Of a stretch of 64,000 nt of DNA, positions 26,611-35,231 are shown one piece after another. Within the stretch, counting starts at the first letter, position 1. The number at the start of each line of letters is the position of its first letter. Source of the DNA: Candidatus Geothrix skivensis (GTDB lineage: Bacteria; Acidobacteriota; Holophagae; Holophagales; Holophagaceae); contig JADKIO010000013.1 of NCBI GenBank assembly GCA_016721195.1, positions 62,001-126,000 on the forward strand. The letters are read 5' to 3'. The position numbers were made by a program, and so were the translations under genes. The notes under the pieces are model-generated. The model searched no databases. It saw nothing but the letters and a program-made list of their open reading frames with translations, and was not told where the DNA came from.

Positions 26611-27776
26611 GCGAGACCCTGCACCTCCTGGTGGTCGACGACGAGATGGGCATGAGGCTCTCGGTGGAGCGCGCCCTCCGGCACTTCTCGGTGCACCTCC
26701 CGGATCTCCAGGACGACATCGCCTTCCGGGTGAGCCAGGCGGAATCCGGTGAGGCCGCCCTGGCGCTGATTGATGCCGATCCCCCCGACCTCATCCTCCT
26801 GGACTACAAGCTCCCGGGCATGTCGGGCCTGGATGTGCTGACGGCCCTGCAGGAGCGGAAGCTGGACCTCCTCGTGGTGATGATCACGGCCTACGCCTCC
26901 CTGGAGACTGCGGTCCAGGCCACCAAGATCGGCGCCTTCGACTTCCTGGCCAAGCCCTTCACCCCCGAAGAGCTGCGGGCGACGGTCCAGAAGATCACCA
27001 GGCACTGCATGCTCCAGCGGGAGGCCTCGAAGCTGGCGGAGGAGCGGCGGCAGATCCGCTTCGAGTTCCTGTCCGTGCTCGCCCACGAGCTGAAGTCCCC
27101 CCTGGCGGCGGTGCAGGGCAACCTGTTCATCCTTCGCGACCACCTGGCGGGGGAGACCATTCAGGACTACGACCACCTGGTGAACCGCTCCATCATCCGC
27201 CTGGAGGGCATGAAGAAGCTGATCTTCGACCTGCTGGACCTGACCCGCATCGAATCCGGGCAGAAGAAGCGGACTCTGGCGGACCTCGATCTGTGCGCGG
27301 CCGCCCGGCTGTCCATCGAGACCCACCGGGCCCTGGCGGAGGAGAAGCACGTCAGCATCAGCTTCGAGGGCCCCACCTCCCTGCGGATGAAGGCCGATGC
27401 CGGCGAGCTGGAGATGATCCTCAACAACCTCATTTCCAATGCAGTGAAGTACAACAAGGACGGGGGCACGGTGACCGTGGCCCTCCTGGAGCTGGGACCC
27501 AGCGTTTCCATCGCCGTGCGCGATACCGGCATCGGCATGACCCAGGCCGAGGTGTCCAGGCTCTTCGGCGAGTTCACCCGCATCAAGAACAAGCGGACCA
27601 TGAACATCCTGGGCAGCGGCCTGGGGCTCTCCATCCTCAAGCGCGTGTCGCACCTCTACGGGGGCCAAGTCCACGTGCAGAGTGAGCCCGATCAGGGCAG
27701 CACCTTCACCGTCACCCTGCAGAAGGAGCCTTCCAGCGCCCCGTCGGATGGAGCCCCCTCCCTGACGGTCCGCTAA
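26607..27776 (+). CDS. Receiver-histidine kinase hybrid
   Basis: A 389-residue protein starting at a GTG that overlaps the sensor gene stop (GTGA). Residues 1-130 form a receiver (Asp66 in LILLDYKLPG, Lys in FLAKPF), and about 145-375 a HisKA (LAHELKSPLAA) and HATPase (NNLISNAVKYN, DTGIGM, GLGLSIL). No membrane segment and no DNA-binding domain. By position it would take phosphate from the HydS-type kinase and act as a second kinase, but its own target is not encoded nearby. Confidence 0.9.
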   Translation: MSETLHLLVVDDEMGMRLSVERALRHFSVHLPDLQDDIAFRVSQAESGEAALALIDADPPDLILLDYKLPGMSGLDVLTALQERKLDLLVVMITAYASLETAVQATKIGAFDFLAKPFTPEELRATVQKITRHCMLQREASKLAEERRQIRFEFLSVLAHELKSPLAAVQGNLFILRDHLAGETIQDYDHLVNRSIIRLEGMKKLIFDLLDLTRIESGQKKRTLADLDLCAAARLSIETHRALAEEKHVSISFEGPTSLRMKADAGELEMILNNLISNAVKYNKDGGTVTVALLELGPSVSIAVRDTGIGMTQAEVSRLFGEFTRIKNKRTMNILGSGLGLSILKRVSHLYGGQVHVQSEPDQGSTFTVTLQKEPSSAPSDGAPSLTVR

Positions 27777-27794
27777 CCGGAAAACTCAGGATCC

Positions 27795-27860
27795 CGCACC
27801 CAAGGCCAAAACAGGCAGGGCCAGGGCAGTTCCAAGACCCCTGCCTGGGGCTAGGTGCGG
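27795..27860. terminator. Stem-loop between convergent genes
   Basis: The gap between the hybrid kinase and rsmI contains a 9-bp inverted repeat CAGGCAGGG (27812-27820) / CCCTGCCTG (27839-27847) and an outer CCGCACC/GGTGCGG pair. There is no T-run on either strand, so the terminator role is only probable; the outer arm enters the rsmI end. Confidence 0.35.
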
Positions 27861-27861
27861 A

Positions 27862-28710
27862 TCAGATCTCGGTGGCCAGGCGGTAGAGCTCAGAGGCGGA
27901 TACTCCCAGGTGCTTGGCCAGGGGCTTGACGGCATCGCGGAGGGTCATGCCTCCCTCCCGGGCGGCGGCCAGGTAGGCCTTGGCCCAGTCCGGCAGGCCG
28001 CCTTCGAAGGCCACCGCCACTTCGGTCACCAGCCGCTTGGCGCTGGCTCCGGCCAACACCAGCACCATCTCGCCGCGGTCCTCCCGCCCCAGCTGGGCCT
28101 TCACCTGGGCCGGGGTGCCCCGGTACCAGGTCTCATGCAGCTTCGTCAGCTCCCGGCCCAGGGCCACTTCGCGCTCCGGCAGCAGCTCCTCCAGATCCGC
28201 CAGGGTCTCGTGGATGCGGTGGGGGGTCTCAAAGACCACCATGGTCTCCTCCTCGGCCCCCAGCTTCTTCAGCAGGGTGCGCCGGGGCTCGCGGCGGTTG
28301 GGCAGATAGCCCTGGAAGCTGAAGGCGTGGCAGGGCAGGCCCGAGGCCACCACCGCCAGCAGCACGGCCGAGGCGCCGGGCAGCACCGTGACCTTGGCCC
28401 CCGCGGCCCGGGCGGCCCGGGCGATCTCGAAACCAGGGTCGTTGATGCCGGGCATGCCCGCGTCGCTGCAGTAGGCCACGGTGCGGCCCGAGCCCAGCTC
28501 CAGACCCAGGCGTTCGAAGGCCGCATCCCCCGCGTGGTCGTCGAAGCGCAGCAGGGGCTTGTCAATGCCGAGGTGCTTCAGCAGGCCCCCGGTGCGTCGG
28601 GTGTCCTCGCAGGCCACCAGGTCAGCAACCGCCAGGGCTTCCTTCGCGCGGTCCGTGAGATCGCCCATGTTGCCGATGGGGGTGGGGACGAGGATGAGGT
28701 GACCGGTCAT
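27862..28710 (-). CDS. rsmI: 16S rRNA (cytidine-2'-O)-methyltransferase RsmI
   Basis: A 282-residue SAM-dependent methyltransferase that modifies C1402 of 16S rRNA. Family motifs are present: PTPIGNMGDLT at residues 9-19, CEDTRRT, SDAGMPGINDPG, and the carboxy-terminal tail domain. I start at the ATG at 28710 (MTGHLIL), the family's normal beginning; the frame stays open far upstream but that part is not homologous-looking. It diverges from the lipoprotein gene with only 27 bases between the two starts. Confidence 0.94.
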   Translation of the reverse strand: MTGHLILVPTPIGNMGDLTDRAKEALAVADLVACEDTRRTGGLLKHLGIDKPLLRFDDHAGDAAFERLGLELGSGRTVAYCSDAGMPGINDPGFEIARAARAAGAKVTVLPGASAVLLAVVASGLPCHAFSFQGYLPNRREPRRTLLKKLGAEEETMVVFETPHRIHETLADLEELLPEREVALGRELTKLHETWYRGTPAQVKAQLGREDRGEMVLVLAGASAKRLVTEVAVAFEGGLPDWAKAYLAAAREGGMTLRDAVKPLAKHLGVSASELYRLATEI

Positions 28711-28737
28711 ACCCCCATCATCGGCTATGCTCGCAGC

Positions 28738-29151
28738 ATGCGCCGCATCCTTTCCCTCCTGCTGCTCATCGCCGGTCTGGGTTGCATCACGCCCGACCAC
28801 ACACCGACCTGGCCCCGGGGGTTCCAGGGCCTGAGGGGAGTCATGAACCACCTGCCCGATGGCCGCTGGCAGTTCGTGCTGGAGCTGCCGAACCCGGACC
28901 GGAAACGGGTCTACCGGGTCGAGCCCCTCGACGAGCCGCTCGAGATCCGGATCGAGCAGGACACACCCCACAGCCGGGCCACCTGGATCACGACGGCCCA
29001 CCGAGTGGAAGGCGGACAGTCCTTCCAGCTGAAGCTGTGGGCCGACGGGGATGACTTCCCGATCCAGGTGGGTTTCCCGCAGGGAGGCCGGGACTACCGG
29101 CACGAAGGCGCCTCGGCCCTGGTGATTCTCAGCCTGATCCCCCGCCGCTGA
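28738..29151 (+). CDS. Small probable lipoprotein, hypothetical
   Basis: A 137-residue protein that begins with MRRILSLLLLIAGLGC, a Sec signal with a Cys at residue 16; the lipobox is not ideal, so lipidation is uncertain. The mature part is a small beta-rich domain (RWQFVLELPNPDRKRVYRV, ATWITTAHRVEGGQSFQLKLW). I do not recognise the family. It converges with the gene at 29153, with stop codons almost touching. Confidence 0.65.
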   Translation: MRRILSLLLLIAGLGCITPDHTPTWPRGFQGLRGVMNHLPDGRWQFVLELPNPDRKRVYRVEPLDEPLEIRIEQDTPHSRATWITTAHRVEGGQSFQLKLWADGDDFPIQVGFPQGGRDYRHEGASALVILSLIPRR

Positions 29152-29152
29152 C

Positions 29153-30259
29153 TCAGGCCTTCCGGAGCTGGGGAGGTTCCCAGCGCTGGGGCACGGTGGG
29201 CTTGGGGGCGCTTCGATTCTCGGGAAGGGGCGCTTCCTGGAACCCCTCCGGGAGCTGCCAGACCAGGGCCGGCTGAGGCATGGCACGGCTTTCCGCCAGG
29301 GCCGCATCCAGCCGCGGCTGGCAGGATTCCAGGCCCTGGCCCTCCTCCCCCGGAATCCACAGGGTGGCGCCCATGGGCGCGCTGCCCAACTGGGTGCGCA
29401 GGCGCAGGAGAAGGATGTGGGCGATGCTGCGGGGGGTGTGCTGGAAGATGATCTGGAAGCGACCCGGGGCCACGCGGACCACCAGGTCCCCCGCCCGCAC
29501 GCCTTCCGAAGCCTTGAGGATCCGCCCCACGTCCTTCCGGTTCTGCACCTTCACCAGGCATTCCGCCACCACCAGGCTCTTGGGGCGGTTGCTGGAGCCC
29601 AGCATGGCCTTCTGCCAGATTTCCAGGTAGCGGAGGTTCGGCAGGTCCGTTTCCGCATCCCGGATGGAGCTGTCCTCCATGACGGCCCGGGTAATGGCCA
29701 GGGCGTCCTCCAGGCGGTTCAGGGACTGCTTGAGATCCTCGATCTCGATCACCCGTCCAATGAAGCCCGCCACCGCCTCCAGCAGGGCGAACTCGGCCCT
29801 GGGGAAGCTCCTGGTCGATCGGAAGAACACGAAGAGGAGGGCCTTGACGCTCTCCCCCTGACGGAGGGTGCAGCCGAGGGCAGCACCATAGGCCGGGGGC
29901 GGTCCCGCCGCCAGGTGCTCCACGTGGGGGCCCTGGGTCATGTCCCGGATGGCGAGGGTACGCTCCGGATGGTCCAGCAGCCACCGGCAGAAGGAGGGGA
30001 CTGCCGGCGGCGGCTCCTCGTCTTCCCGCTCAGGATGCCACCAGCGTGTCTCAGCCTCCCCGCCGGTGACCGACACCAAGGTGGCCAGAGAGGCCCCAAG
30101 GTGCTCCACCAGCAGTTCCAGGCTCTTCGACAGGAAGAAGGGATCCCCGGCCCCGCCCGAGTGGTGCAGGGCATGGATGGCCTGGGCCAGCCGGTCCAGG
30201 GAGGCCACCCCGGGGGTCAGGCGCTTCGCGTAGCGGTTCAGCAGTCGTTGGTCCGGCAA
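29153..30259 (-). CDS. GAF-like plus degenerate GGDEF-domain protein
   Basis: A 368-residue cytosolic protein. The start is a TTG, chosen because GGAGG sits six bases before it. Residues about 30-180 look like a GAF domain. About 205-310 resemble a GGDEF fold: ETDLPNLRYLEIW corresponds to the usual start of that domain, but the catalytic GGDEF loop is replaced by VAPGRF. So it should not make cyclic di-GMP. The carboxy end is Pro-rich. It may be a receptor or scaffold, function unknown. Confidence 0.6.
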   Translation of the reverse strand: MPDQRLLNRYAKRLTPGVASLDRLAQAIHALHHSGGAGDPFFLSKSLELLVEHLGASLATLVSVTGGEAETRWWHPEREDEEPPPAVPSFCRWLLDHPERTLAIRDMTQGPHVEHLAAGPPPAYGAALGCTLRQGESVKALLFVFFRSTRSFPRAEFALLEAVAGFIGRVIEIEDLKQSLNRLEDALAITRAVMEDSSIRDAETDLPNLRYLEIWQKAMLGSSNRPKSLVVAECLVKVQNRKDVGRILKASEGVRAGDLVVRVAPGRFQIIFQHTPRSIAHILLLRLRTQLGSAPMGATLWIPGEEGQGLESCQPRLDAALAESRAMPQPALVWQLPEGFQEAPLPENRSAPKPTVPQRWEPPQLRKA

Positions 30260-30335
30260 GCCATTCCTCCAGGGCCCATCGATCCTTTCGGCCAGGTTGC
30301 GGCGGGATATGAACTCCGGACCGTCGGCCTGGACC

Positions 30336-31031
30336 CTAGGTCACCCGCTCGAGCTGCCTCTCGCTGCGGATGAGCCGACTGTAGGCCATGCCCGTGTGGT
30401 ACCAGTGCAGCAGGAAGGCCTCCCCGGCGGCCCGCCGCCACCAGGCCATGGAGCCGCGCCGGGGCGGGGCTGAATGGGCGGGGCTGCAGCGGACCTGCAT
30501 CCCCAGGCCCCGGGCCGTGGCCCGGGCCCGGGCCAGGTGCAGCGGATCGGAAACGATCAGCAGGGTCTGCCAGCCTTCAGCCTGCATCACGGAGCGGACA
30601 TTGAAGAGATTCTCCAGGGTGTGCTGGCTCCGATCCTCCACCCGCAGGACCCCCTCAGGGAGGCCCCGGCCCCGCAGCCAGTCCCGCCCAGCCTCGGCCT
30701 CGCTGCGGGTGGCGGTGCCGGTGGTGCCCCCCGCCACGAAGATTCTCGGGGCAAGGCCCTGCCGCCACAGGGTCTCGGCGTGGGCCAGGCGGGCCTCGAA
30801 GACCGGGGTGAGCTGGTCCAACTCTAGCTGCCGCCCCAGCACGAGGATGACATCCACAGGGGTCGGCAGATCCCCGCCCGCGCTCCGGAGGACCTGCCTA
30901 AACCGGAACACCCAGGGGAAACCAGCCAGGCCCAGGAAGGCCAGGACCGCCAGCCCCAGCGAAGCCGCCCCGCCCGGTCCCAGCTTCTGGAGGAAGCTGG
31001 CGCGGGGCGGGGCGTGGTAGGGCTGGACCAT
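30336..31031 (-). CDS. YdcF/ElyC (DUF218) family membrane protein
   Basis: Start at ATG 31031 (MVQPYHAPP); an ATG 48 bases upstream is also possible. The 231-residue protein has one membrane segment (about residues 20-42) followed by a DUF218 domain with VDVILVLGRQLE, FVAGGTTGTATRSEAEAG and DRSQHTLENLFNVR. These match the acidic and Arg/Asn pattern of the family. SanA/ElyC members act in envelope or peptidoglycan precursor maintenance, but exact activity is not known. Confidence 0.8.
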   Translation of the reverse strand: MVQPYHAPPRASFLQKLGPGGAASLGLAVLAFLGLAGFPWVFRFRQVLRSAGGDLPTPVDVILVLGRQLELDQLTPVFEARLAHAETLWRQGLAPRIFVAGGTTGTATRSEAEAGRDWLRGRGLPEGVLRVEDRSQHTLENLFNVRSVMQAEGWQTLLIVSDPLHLARARATARGLGMQVRCSPAHSAPPRRGSMAWWRRAAGEAFLLHWYHTGMAYSRLIRSERQLERVT

Positions 31032-31072
31032 GGGCACGAGTTTAGGGTTCGGAGCGCGGTTCGGATGCCTTT

Positions 31073-31167
31073 TTCGCATCCTTTGGATGCTCAGGCGCCG
31101 GACTCAATCCAGCCCAAGGGCACACCCCAGGGACTGGGCTCAGCCATCCGCCCGCTTTTCTGACTTC
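31073..31167. repeat. 98-bp-period tandem duplication, distal copy
   Basis: This 95-base segment is identical by eye to 31171-31265. It carries the inverted repeat GCATCC-TTT-GGATGC and, in reverse, a copy of the last codons and stop of typA. It lies outside typA, between typA and the YdcF-like gene. Confidence 0.92.
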
Positions 31168-31170
31168 CTC

Positions 31171-31265
31171 TTCGCATCCTTTGGATGCTCAGGCGCCGGA
31201 CTCAATCCAGCCCAAGGGCACACCCCAGGGACTGGGCTCAGCCATCCGCCCGCTTTTCTGACTTC
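31171..31265. repeat. 98-bp-period tandem duplication, typA-proximal copy
   Basis: The second, typA-proximal copy includes the actual typA stop codon (31238-31240) and last nine codons. Because both copies are identical, the duplication must be recent, or kept identical by slippage or conversion. Confidence 0.92.
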
Positions 31266-33061
31266 TTGCGGTCGTTGGTGTCCAGCACGCGCTTGCGCAT
31301 GCGGATGAAGTTCGGCGTCACTTCCACCAGTTCGTCGGGCTCGATGTATTCCAGGGCCTGTTCCAGGGTGTGCTCCCGGGGCGGGGTGATGCGGGTGGCC
31401 TCGTCGCTGCCGCTGGAACGCATGTTCGAGAGCTTCTTGGCCTTGGCCACGTTCACGACGAGGTCGTTCTCCCGGGCGTGCTCGCCCACGATCATGCCCT
31501 CGTAGCACTTGGTGCCGGGCTGGATGAAGATGACCCCGCGCTCCTCCAGGTTCATGAGCGCGAAGCCCACGGACTCGCACTGCTCCATGCTGATGAGCAC
31601 GCCGTTCTTGCGGCTGGTGAGCTCGCCCTTGTGGGGGCCGTAGTGGCTGAAGAGGCTGTGGATGATGCCCTCGCCCCGGGTGTCGGTCATGAACTCGTTG
31701 CGGAAGCCGATGAGGCCCCGGCTGGGGATCTTGAAGTGCAGGCGCAGGCGGCCGCCCTCGTTGGCCATGTCCTGCATCTCGGCCTTGCGGTTGCCCATGT
31801 GCTCCATGGTGACGCCCATGTAGGCCTCGGGGATGTCGATGGTGACGTCCTCGTAGGGCTCGAGCTTCTCGCCCTTCTCGTTGGTGTGGAGGATCACCTC
31901 GGGGCGGCTCACGCAGAGCTCGAAGCCCTCGCGGCGCATGGATTCGATGAGCACAGAGAGGTGCAGCTCGCCGCGGCCGCTGACCTTGAAGGAATCGGGG
32001 CTGTCGGTGTCCTCCACCCGCAGGGCCACGTTGTGCTGCAGCTCCTTCTGGAGGCGCTCGCGGATGCGGCGGCTCTGGATGTACTTGCCGTCCTGGCCGG
32101 CGAAGGGCCCGGCGTTCACCATGAACATCATGGAGATGGTGGGCTCGTCGATGTCCACGTATTCCAGGGCGGTGGGGTTGGTCGCGTCTGCGATGGTCTC
32201 GCCCACGCGGATGTCCTCGATCCCGGCAATGGCCACGATCTCCCCGGCACTGCCCTCCTGGAGCTGGATGCGGGTGAGACCCTCGAAGCCGTAGAGCTGG
32301 GTGATCTTCTGCTGCTGCACGGTGCCATCGCGCTTGATGAGGGCCACGCTGTCGCCCACGTGGATGCGGCCGTTCACGATGCGGCCGATGCCGATCTGGC
32401 CCACGAAGTCGCTCCAGTCCATGAGCGTCACCAGCATCTGCAGGGGGGCGTCCGAGCTGCCGGTGGGGTGGGGGCAGTGCTTGACGATGGTGTCGAAGAG
32501 GGGGTCCAGGGTCTCGCTGGGATCGTTCATGTCCAGCATGGCGTAGCCCAGCTTCGCGCTGGCGAAGACGCAGGGGAAGTCCAGCTGCTCCTCGGTGGCG
32601 CCCAGCTCGATGAGCAGGTCGAAGACCTGATCCTGGGACCAGACGGGGCGGGCCCCGGGGCGATCCACCTTGTTGATGACCACGATGGGCCGGAGGCCCA
32701 GGGCCAGCGCCTTGCGGGTGACGAACTTGGTCTGGGGCATGGGGCCGTCGAAGGCGTCCACCACCAGCAGCACCGAATCCACCATGCTCAGCACCCGCTC
32801 GACCTCGCCACCGAAATCCGCATGGCCGGGGGTGTCCACGATGTTGAAGCGGTAGCCGCCCCAGTGCAGGGAGGTCGTCTTGGCCAGGATGGTGATGCCC
32901 CGCTCCCGCTCCTGGTCGTTGCTGTCCATGGCCCGTTCCTGGACCCGCTGGTTGTCGCGGAACATGTGGGCCCCCTTGAACAGGGCGTCCACGAGGGTGG
33001 TCTTGCCATGGTCGACGTGGGCGATGATGGCCAGATTGCGGATCTTTTCGAGAGGGGTCAT
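31238..33061 (-). CDS. typA: Ribosome-associated GTPase TypA/BipA
   Basis: A 607-residue translational GTPase from the ATG at 33061 (a TTG four codons upstream is possible but weaker). G motifs: AHVDHGKTT, DTPGHADF, NKVDRP. EF-G-like domains II, III and V and the BipA-specific carboxy domain follow, with the ribosome-binding end NFIRMRKRVLD. TypA acts in 50S assembly and stress adaptation. The last codons and stop are part of the 98-bp tandem duplication. Confidence 0.96.
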   Translation of the reverse strand: MTPLEKIRNLAIIAHVDHGKTTLVDALFKGAHMFRDNQRVQERAMDSNDQERERGITILAKTTSLHWGGYRFNIVDTPGHADFGGEVERVLSMVDSVLLVVDAFDGPMPQTKFVTRKALALGLRPIVVINKVDRPGARPVWSQDQVFDLLIELGATEEQLDFPCVFASAKLGYAMLDMNDPSETLDPLFDTIVKHCPHPTGSSDAPLQMLVTLMDWSDFVGQIGIGRIVNGRIHVGDSVALIKRDGTVQQQKITQLYGFEGLTRIQLQEGSAGEIVAIAGIEDIRVGETIADATNPTALEYVDIDEPTISMMFMVNAGPFAGQDGKYIQSRRIRERLQKELQHNVALRVEDTDSPDSFKVSGRGELHLSVLIESMRREGFELCVSRPEVILHTNEKGEKLEPYEDVTIDIPEAYMGVTMEHMGNRKAEMQDMANEGGRLRLHFKIPSRGLIGFRNEFMTDTRGEGIIHSLFSHYGPHKGELTSRKNGVLISMEQCESVGFALMNLEERGVIFIQPGTKCYEGMIVGEHARENDLVVNVAKAKKLSNMRSSGSDEATRITPPREHTLEQALEYIEPDELVEVTPNFIRMRKRVLDTNDRKKSEKRADG

Positions 33062-33242
33062 CAGGCTTCCCAATGGGACCCAGGCATAGGCCGGGCAGAA
33101 CCCTCGATTTTACCAGAGACGGCGGCCATTTCCGAGCGCTATTCACAGGATGGGGCACTCAGGTGCCCGGACCGGACCCTGCCCCCTTCCAATGTCATGA
33201 TAGGAGACTAAGATAAGCGAACCCATACCCCGGGAGAACCCC

Positions 33243-34481
33243 ATGCACATCAACGAACTGCTCACCGTGGTCTGCGAGCAGGGCGCCAGCGACCTCCACC
33301 TGAAGGTCGGCAACCACCCCATCGCCCGCATCCGGGGCAAGCTCACCCCCATGACCCAGTTCAAGCGGCTGGTGCAGGAGGACACCATCGCCATGGCCTA
33401 CGCGATCATGGCCAGCGACAAGCAGAAGGGGAAGTTCAAGGAGAATCTCGACGTCGACATCGCCTACTCCGTGCCGAGCCTGGGCCGCTTCCGCTGCAAC
33501 ATCTTCAACCAGCGCGGCACCGTGGGCCTGGTGCTCCGGGTGATCCCCCGGAAGATCTACACCATCGACGACCTGATGCTCCCCAAGGTCCTGAAGACCA
33601 TCTGCCAGGAGCAGCGCGGCATGGTGCTGGTGACCGGCACCACGGGCTCGGGCAAGTCCACCACCCTGGCGGCCATGATCGACCTCATCAACGCCACCCG
33701 GACCGAGCACATCCTCACCATCGAGGACCCCATCGAATACCTGCACCGGGACAACCTCAGCATCGTGAACCAGCGCGAGGTGGAGGCGGACTGCAAGACC
33801 TTCTCGACGGCCCTGCGGGCTGCCTTGCGGCAGGACCCCGACGTGATCCTGGTGGGCGAGATGCGGGATCTGGAGACCATCGAGACCGCCCTCCACGCCG
33901 CCGAGACCGGCCACCTGGTCTTCAGCACCCTTCACACCCTGGATGCCACGGAGACCATCAACCGCATCATCTCGGTCTTCCCGCCCCACCACCAGAAGCA
34001 GATCCGCCTGCAGCTATCGGCGGTGCTCAAGGGCATCATCTCCCAGCGCCTGGTACCCCGGGCGGACGGCCAGGGCCGCGTGCCCGCCGTGGAGGTCATG
34101 GTGGCCACCGAGACCGTGCGCACCTGCATCGAGGACAAGGACAAGACCAAGATGCTGAAGGACGCCATTGCCGCCGGCACCGCCCAGTACGGCATGCAGA
34201 CCTTCGACCAGAGCCTCTACTTCCTGCTCAAGCAGGGCCTCATCACAGAGGAGGAGGCCCTGCTGCGCGCCACCAACGTGGGCGAGTTCAAGCTGCGCCT
34301 GGAGGGCGTCATGGCCACCTCCGACCTGGCCAAGGCCAACATGGAGCGGGGCATGTCCATCGCCCAGGGCGGAGGCCGGGAATCCGGTGGCCCGCCGCCG
34401 CCGCCCGTCGTGGCCCAGCCCAGCAGGCCCCCCATCGCCGGCCCGCCCATCCCCGACGTGAAAATCACCCTGGCACGGTAG
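33243..34481 (+). CDS. pilT: Type IV pilus retraction ATPase (PilT/PilU family)
   Basis: A 412-residue secretion-type ATPase. Walker A is GTTGSGKST (about residues 136-144), the Asp box TIEDPIEYLH follows, then the Walker B-like DVILVGEMRD and the His box TGHLVFSTLHT. The carboxy part has MQTFDQSLYFLLKQGLI, shared by PilT and PilU, so the exact paralogue is not certain. The last 45 residues are a Gly/Pro-rich tail not usual in PilT. It diverges from typA over a 181-base region. Confidence 0.92.
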   Translation: MHINELLTVVCEQGASDLHLKVGNHPIARIRGKLTPMTQFKRLVQEDTIAMAYAIMASDKQKGKFKENLDVDIAYSVPSLGRFRCNIFNQRGTVGLVLRVIPRKIYTIDDLMLPKVLKTICQEQRGMVLVTGTTGSGKSTTLAAMIDLINATRTEHILTIEDPIEYLHRDNLSIVNQREVEADCKTFSTALRAALRQDPDVILVGEMRDLETIETALHAAETGHLVFSTLHTLDATETINRIISVFPPHHQKQIRLQLSAVLKGIISQRLVPRADGQGRVPAVEVMVATETVRTCIEDKDKTKMLKDAIAAGTAQYGMQTFDQSLYFLLKQGLITEEEALLRATNVGEFKLRLEGVMATSDLAKANMERGMSIAQGGGRESGGPPPPPVVAQPSRPPIAGPPIPDVKITLAR

Positions 34482-34529
34482 CCGTCCTTCACCTATTCTG
34501 GCTTTCCCACCCCCGGACCGAGGTTCCCG

Positions 34530-34805
34530 ATGATCAAGATCGATATCGCCAATTCGCTGATGAAGGTGCATCCCTGCTCGCGCGCCACGGCCCTCCAGGT
34601 GGTGGACCTGCTCACCGAGCGCCTCAAGGATGCCCTGCTCAACGGGCACCGCATCGAGATCCGCGGCTTCGGCGTCTTCGAGCCCCGGCCCCGCAAGCGG
34701 GGCATGGGCCGCAACATCAAGACCGGCGCCAGCGTCCAGATCCCGAAGGGCAAGAGCATTCGCTTCAAGCCCGGGAAGGACCTGCGGGAGATCGAGGTCG
34801 ACTAG
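34530..34805 (+). CDS. HU/IHF-family DNA-bending protein
   Basis: A 91-residue protein with the HU/IHF fold: amino helices (LMKVHPCSRATALQVVDLL), then the beta arm with GFGVFEPRPRKRGMGRNIKTG and IPKGKSIRFKPGK. The tip residues differ from the standard RNP; the sequence has GRNIKTG where HU has GRNPQTG. It bends DNA as a dimer. It may also serve the CRP-like upstream sites in this window, but that is only a guess. Confidence 0.92.
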   Translation: MIKIDIANSLMKVHPCSRATALQVVDLLTERLKDALLNGHRIEIRGFGVFEPRPRKRGMGRNIKTGASVQIPKGKSIRFKPGKDLREIEVD

Positions 34806-34856
34806 GCGCTCAACGCTGTGCGTGGAGCGACCGGAAGAAGACTGGGAGGATGAGGG

Positions 34857-35129
34857 ATGGAAGAATCACCCCGCCGCCCCGAGATCACCTATCCCACTCG
34901 GGTCCCCATGAAGATCATCGGGCGCCAGGAAGAAATGCGCCCCGACATGATCCTGGACCTGATCCTCACCCACCTGGGTCCCCAGGCTGATGGCGATGAG
35001 CGGCATCAGTTCAACTGCCGGGGCGCCTTCATCAGCTACACCTTCTGGATCACCCTGCCCCACGACCAGGCCGAGACCCCGCTGCGGGAGGCGATCCAGA
35101 AGCTGCCGGGCGTGGTGATGCAGCTATAG
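34857..35129 (+). CDS. DUF493 (YbeD-like) family protein
   Basis: A 90-residue protein whose end (YTFWITLPHDQAETPLREAIQKLPGVVMQL) and start of the fold (PMKIIGRQEEMRPDMILDLI) match the small ferredoxin-like alpha/beta domain of DUF493, proposed to be allosteric or regulatory. It lies 51 bases after the HU/IHF gene on the same strand. Confidence 0.7.
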   Translation: MEESPRRPEITYPTRVPMKIIGRQEEMRPDMILDLILTHLGPQADGDERHQFNCRGAFISYTFWITLPHDQAETPLREAIQKLPGVVMQL

Positions 35130-35159
35130 GGCTCGGTCCCGATTTTTCGCCGTTCCTTG

Positions 35160-35209
35160 CGAAAATCGCGAACGCGATTTTCGTTAACGCGCGGGCGCAG
35201 CCCGCGCGC
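35160..35209. terminator. Two stem-loops between convergent genes
   Basis: The first stem (35160-35183) is a perfect 11-bp inverted repeat CGAAAATCGCG/CGCGATTTTCG with a two-base loop. The second (35189-35209) is GC-rich, GCGCGGGC/GCCCGCGC. They lie between the DUF493 gene and asnS, which converge. Together they may end both transcripts, although no T-run follows either stem. Confidence 0.55.
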
Positions 35210-35231
35210 ATTCGGACTGCTGGTTAGAGAA

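Noticed and set aside
33062..33073. Upstream TTG start for typA
   Set aside because: The ATG at 33061 gives the usual family amino end; the TTG adds four codons and has no better ribosome site.
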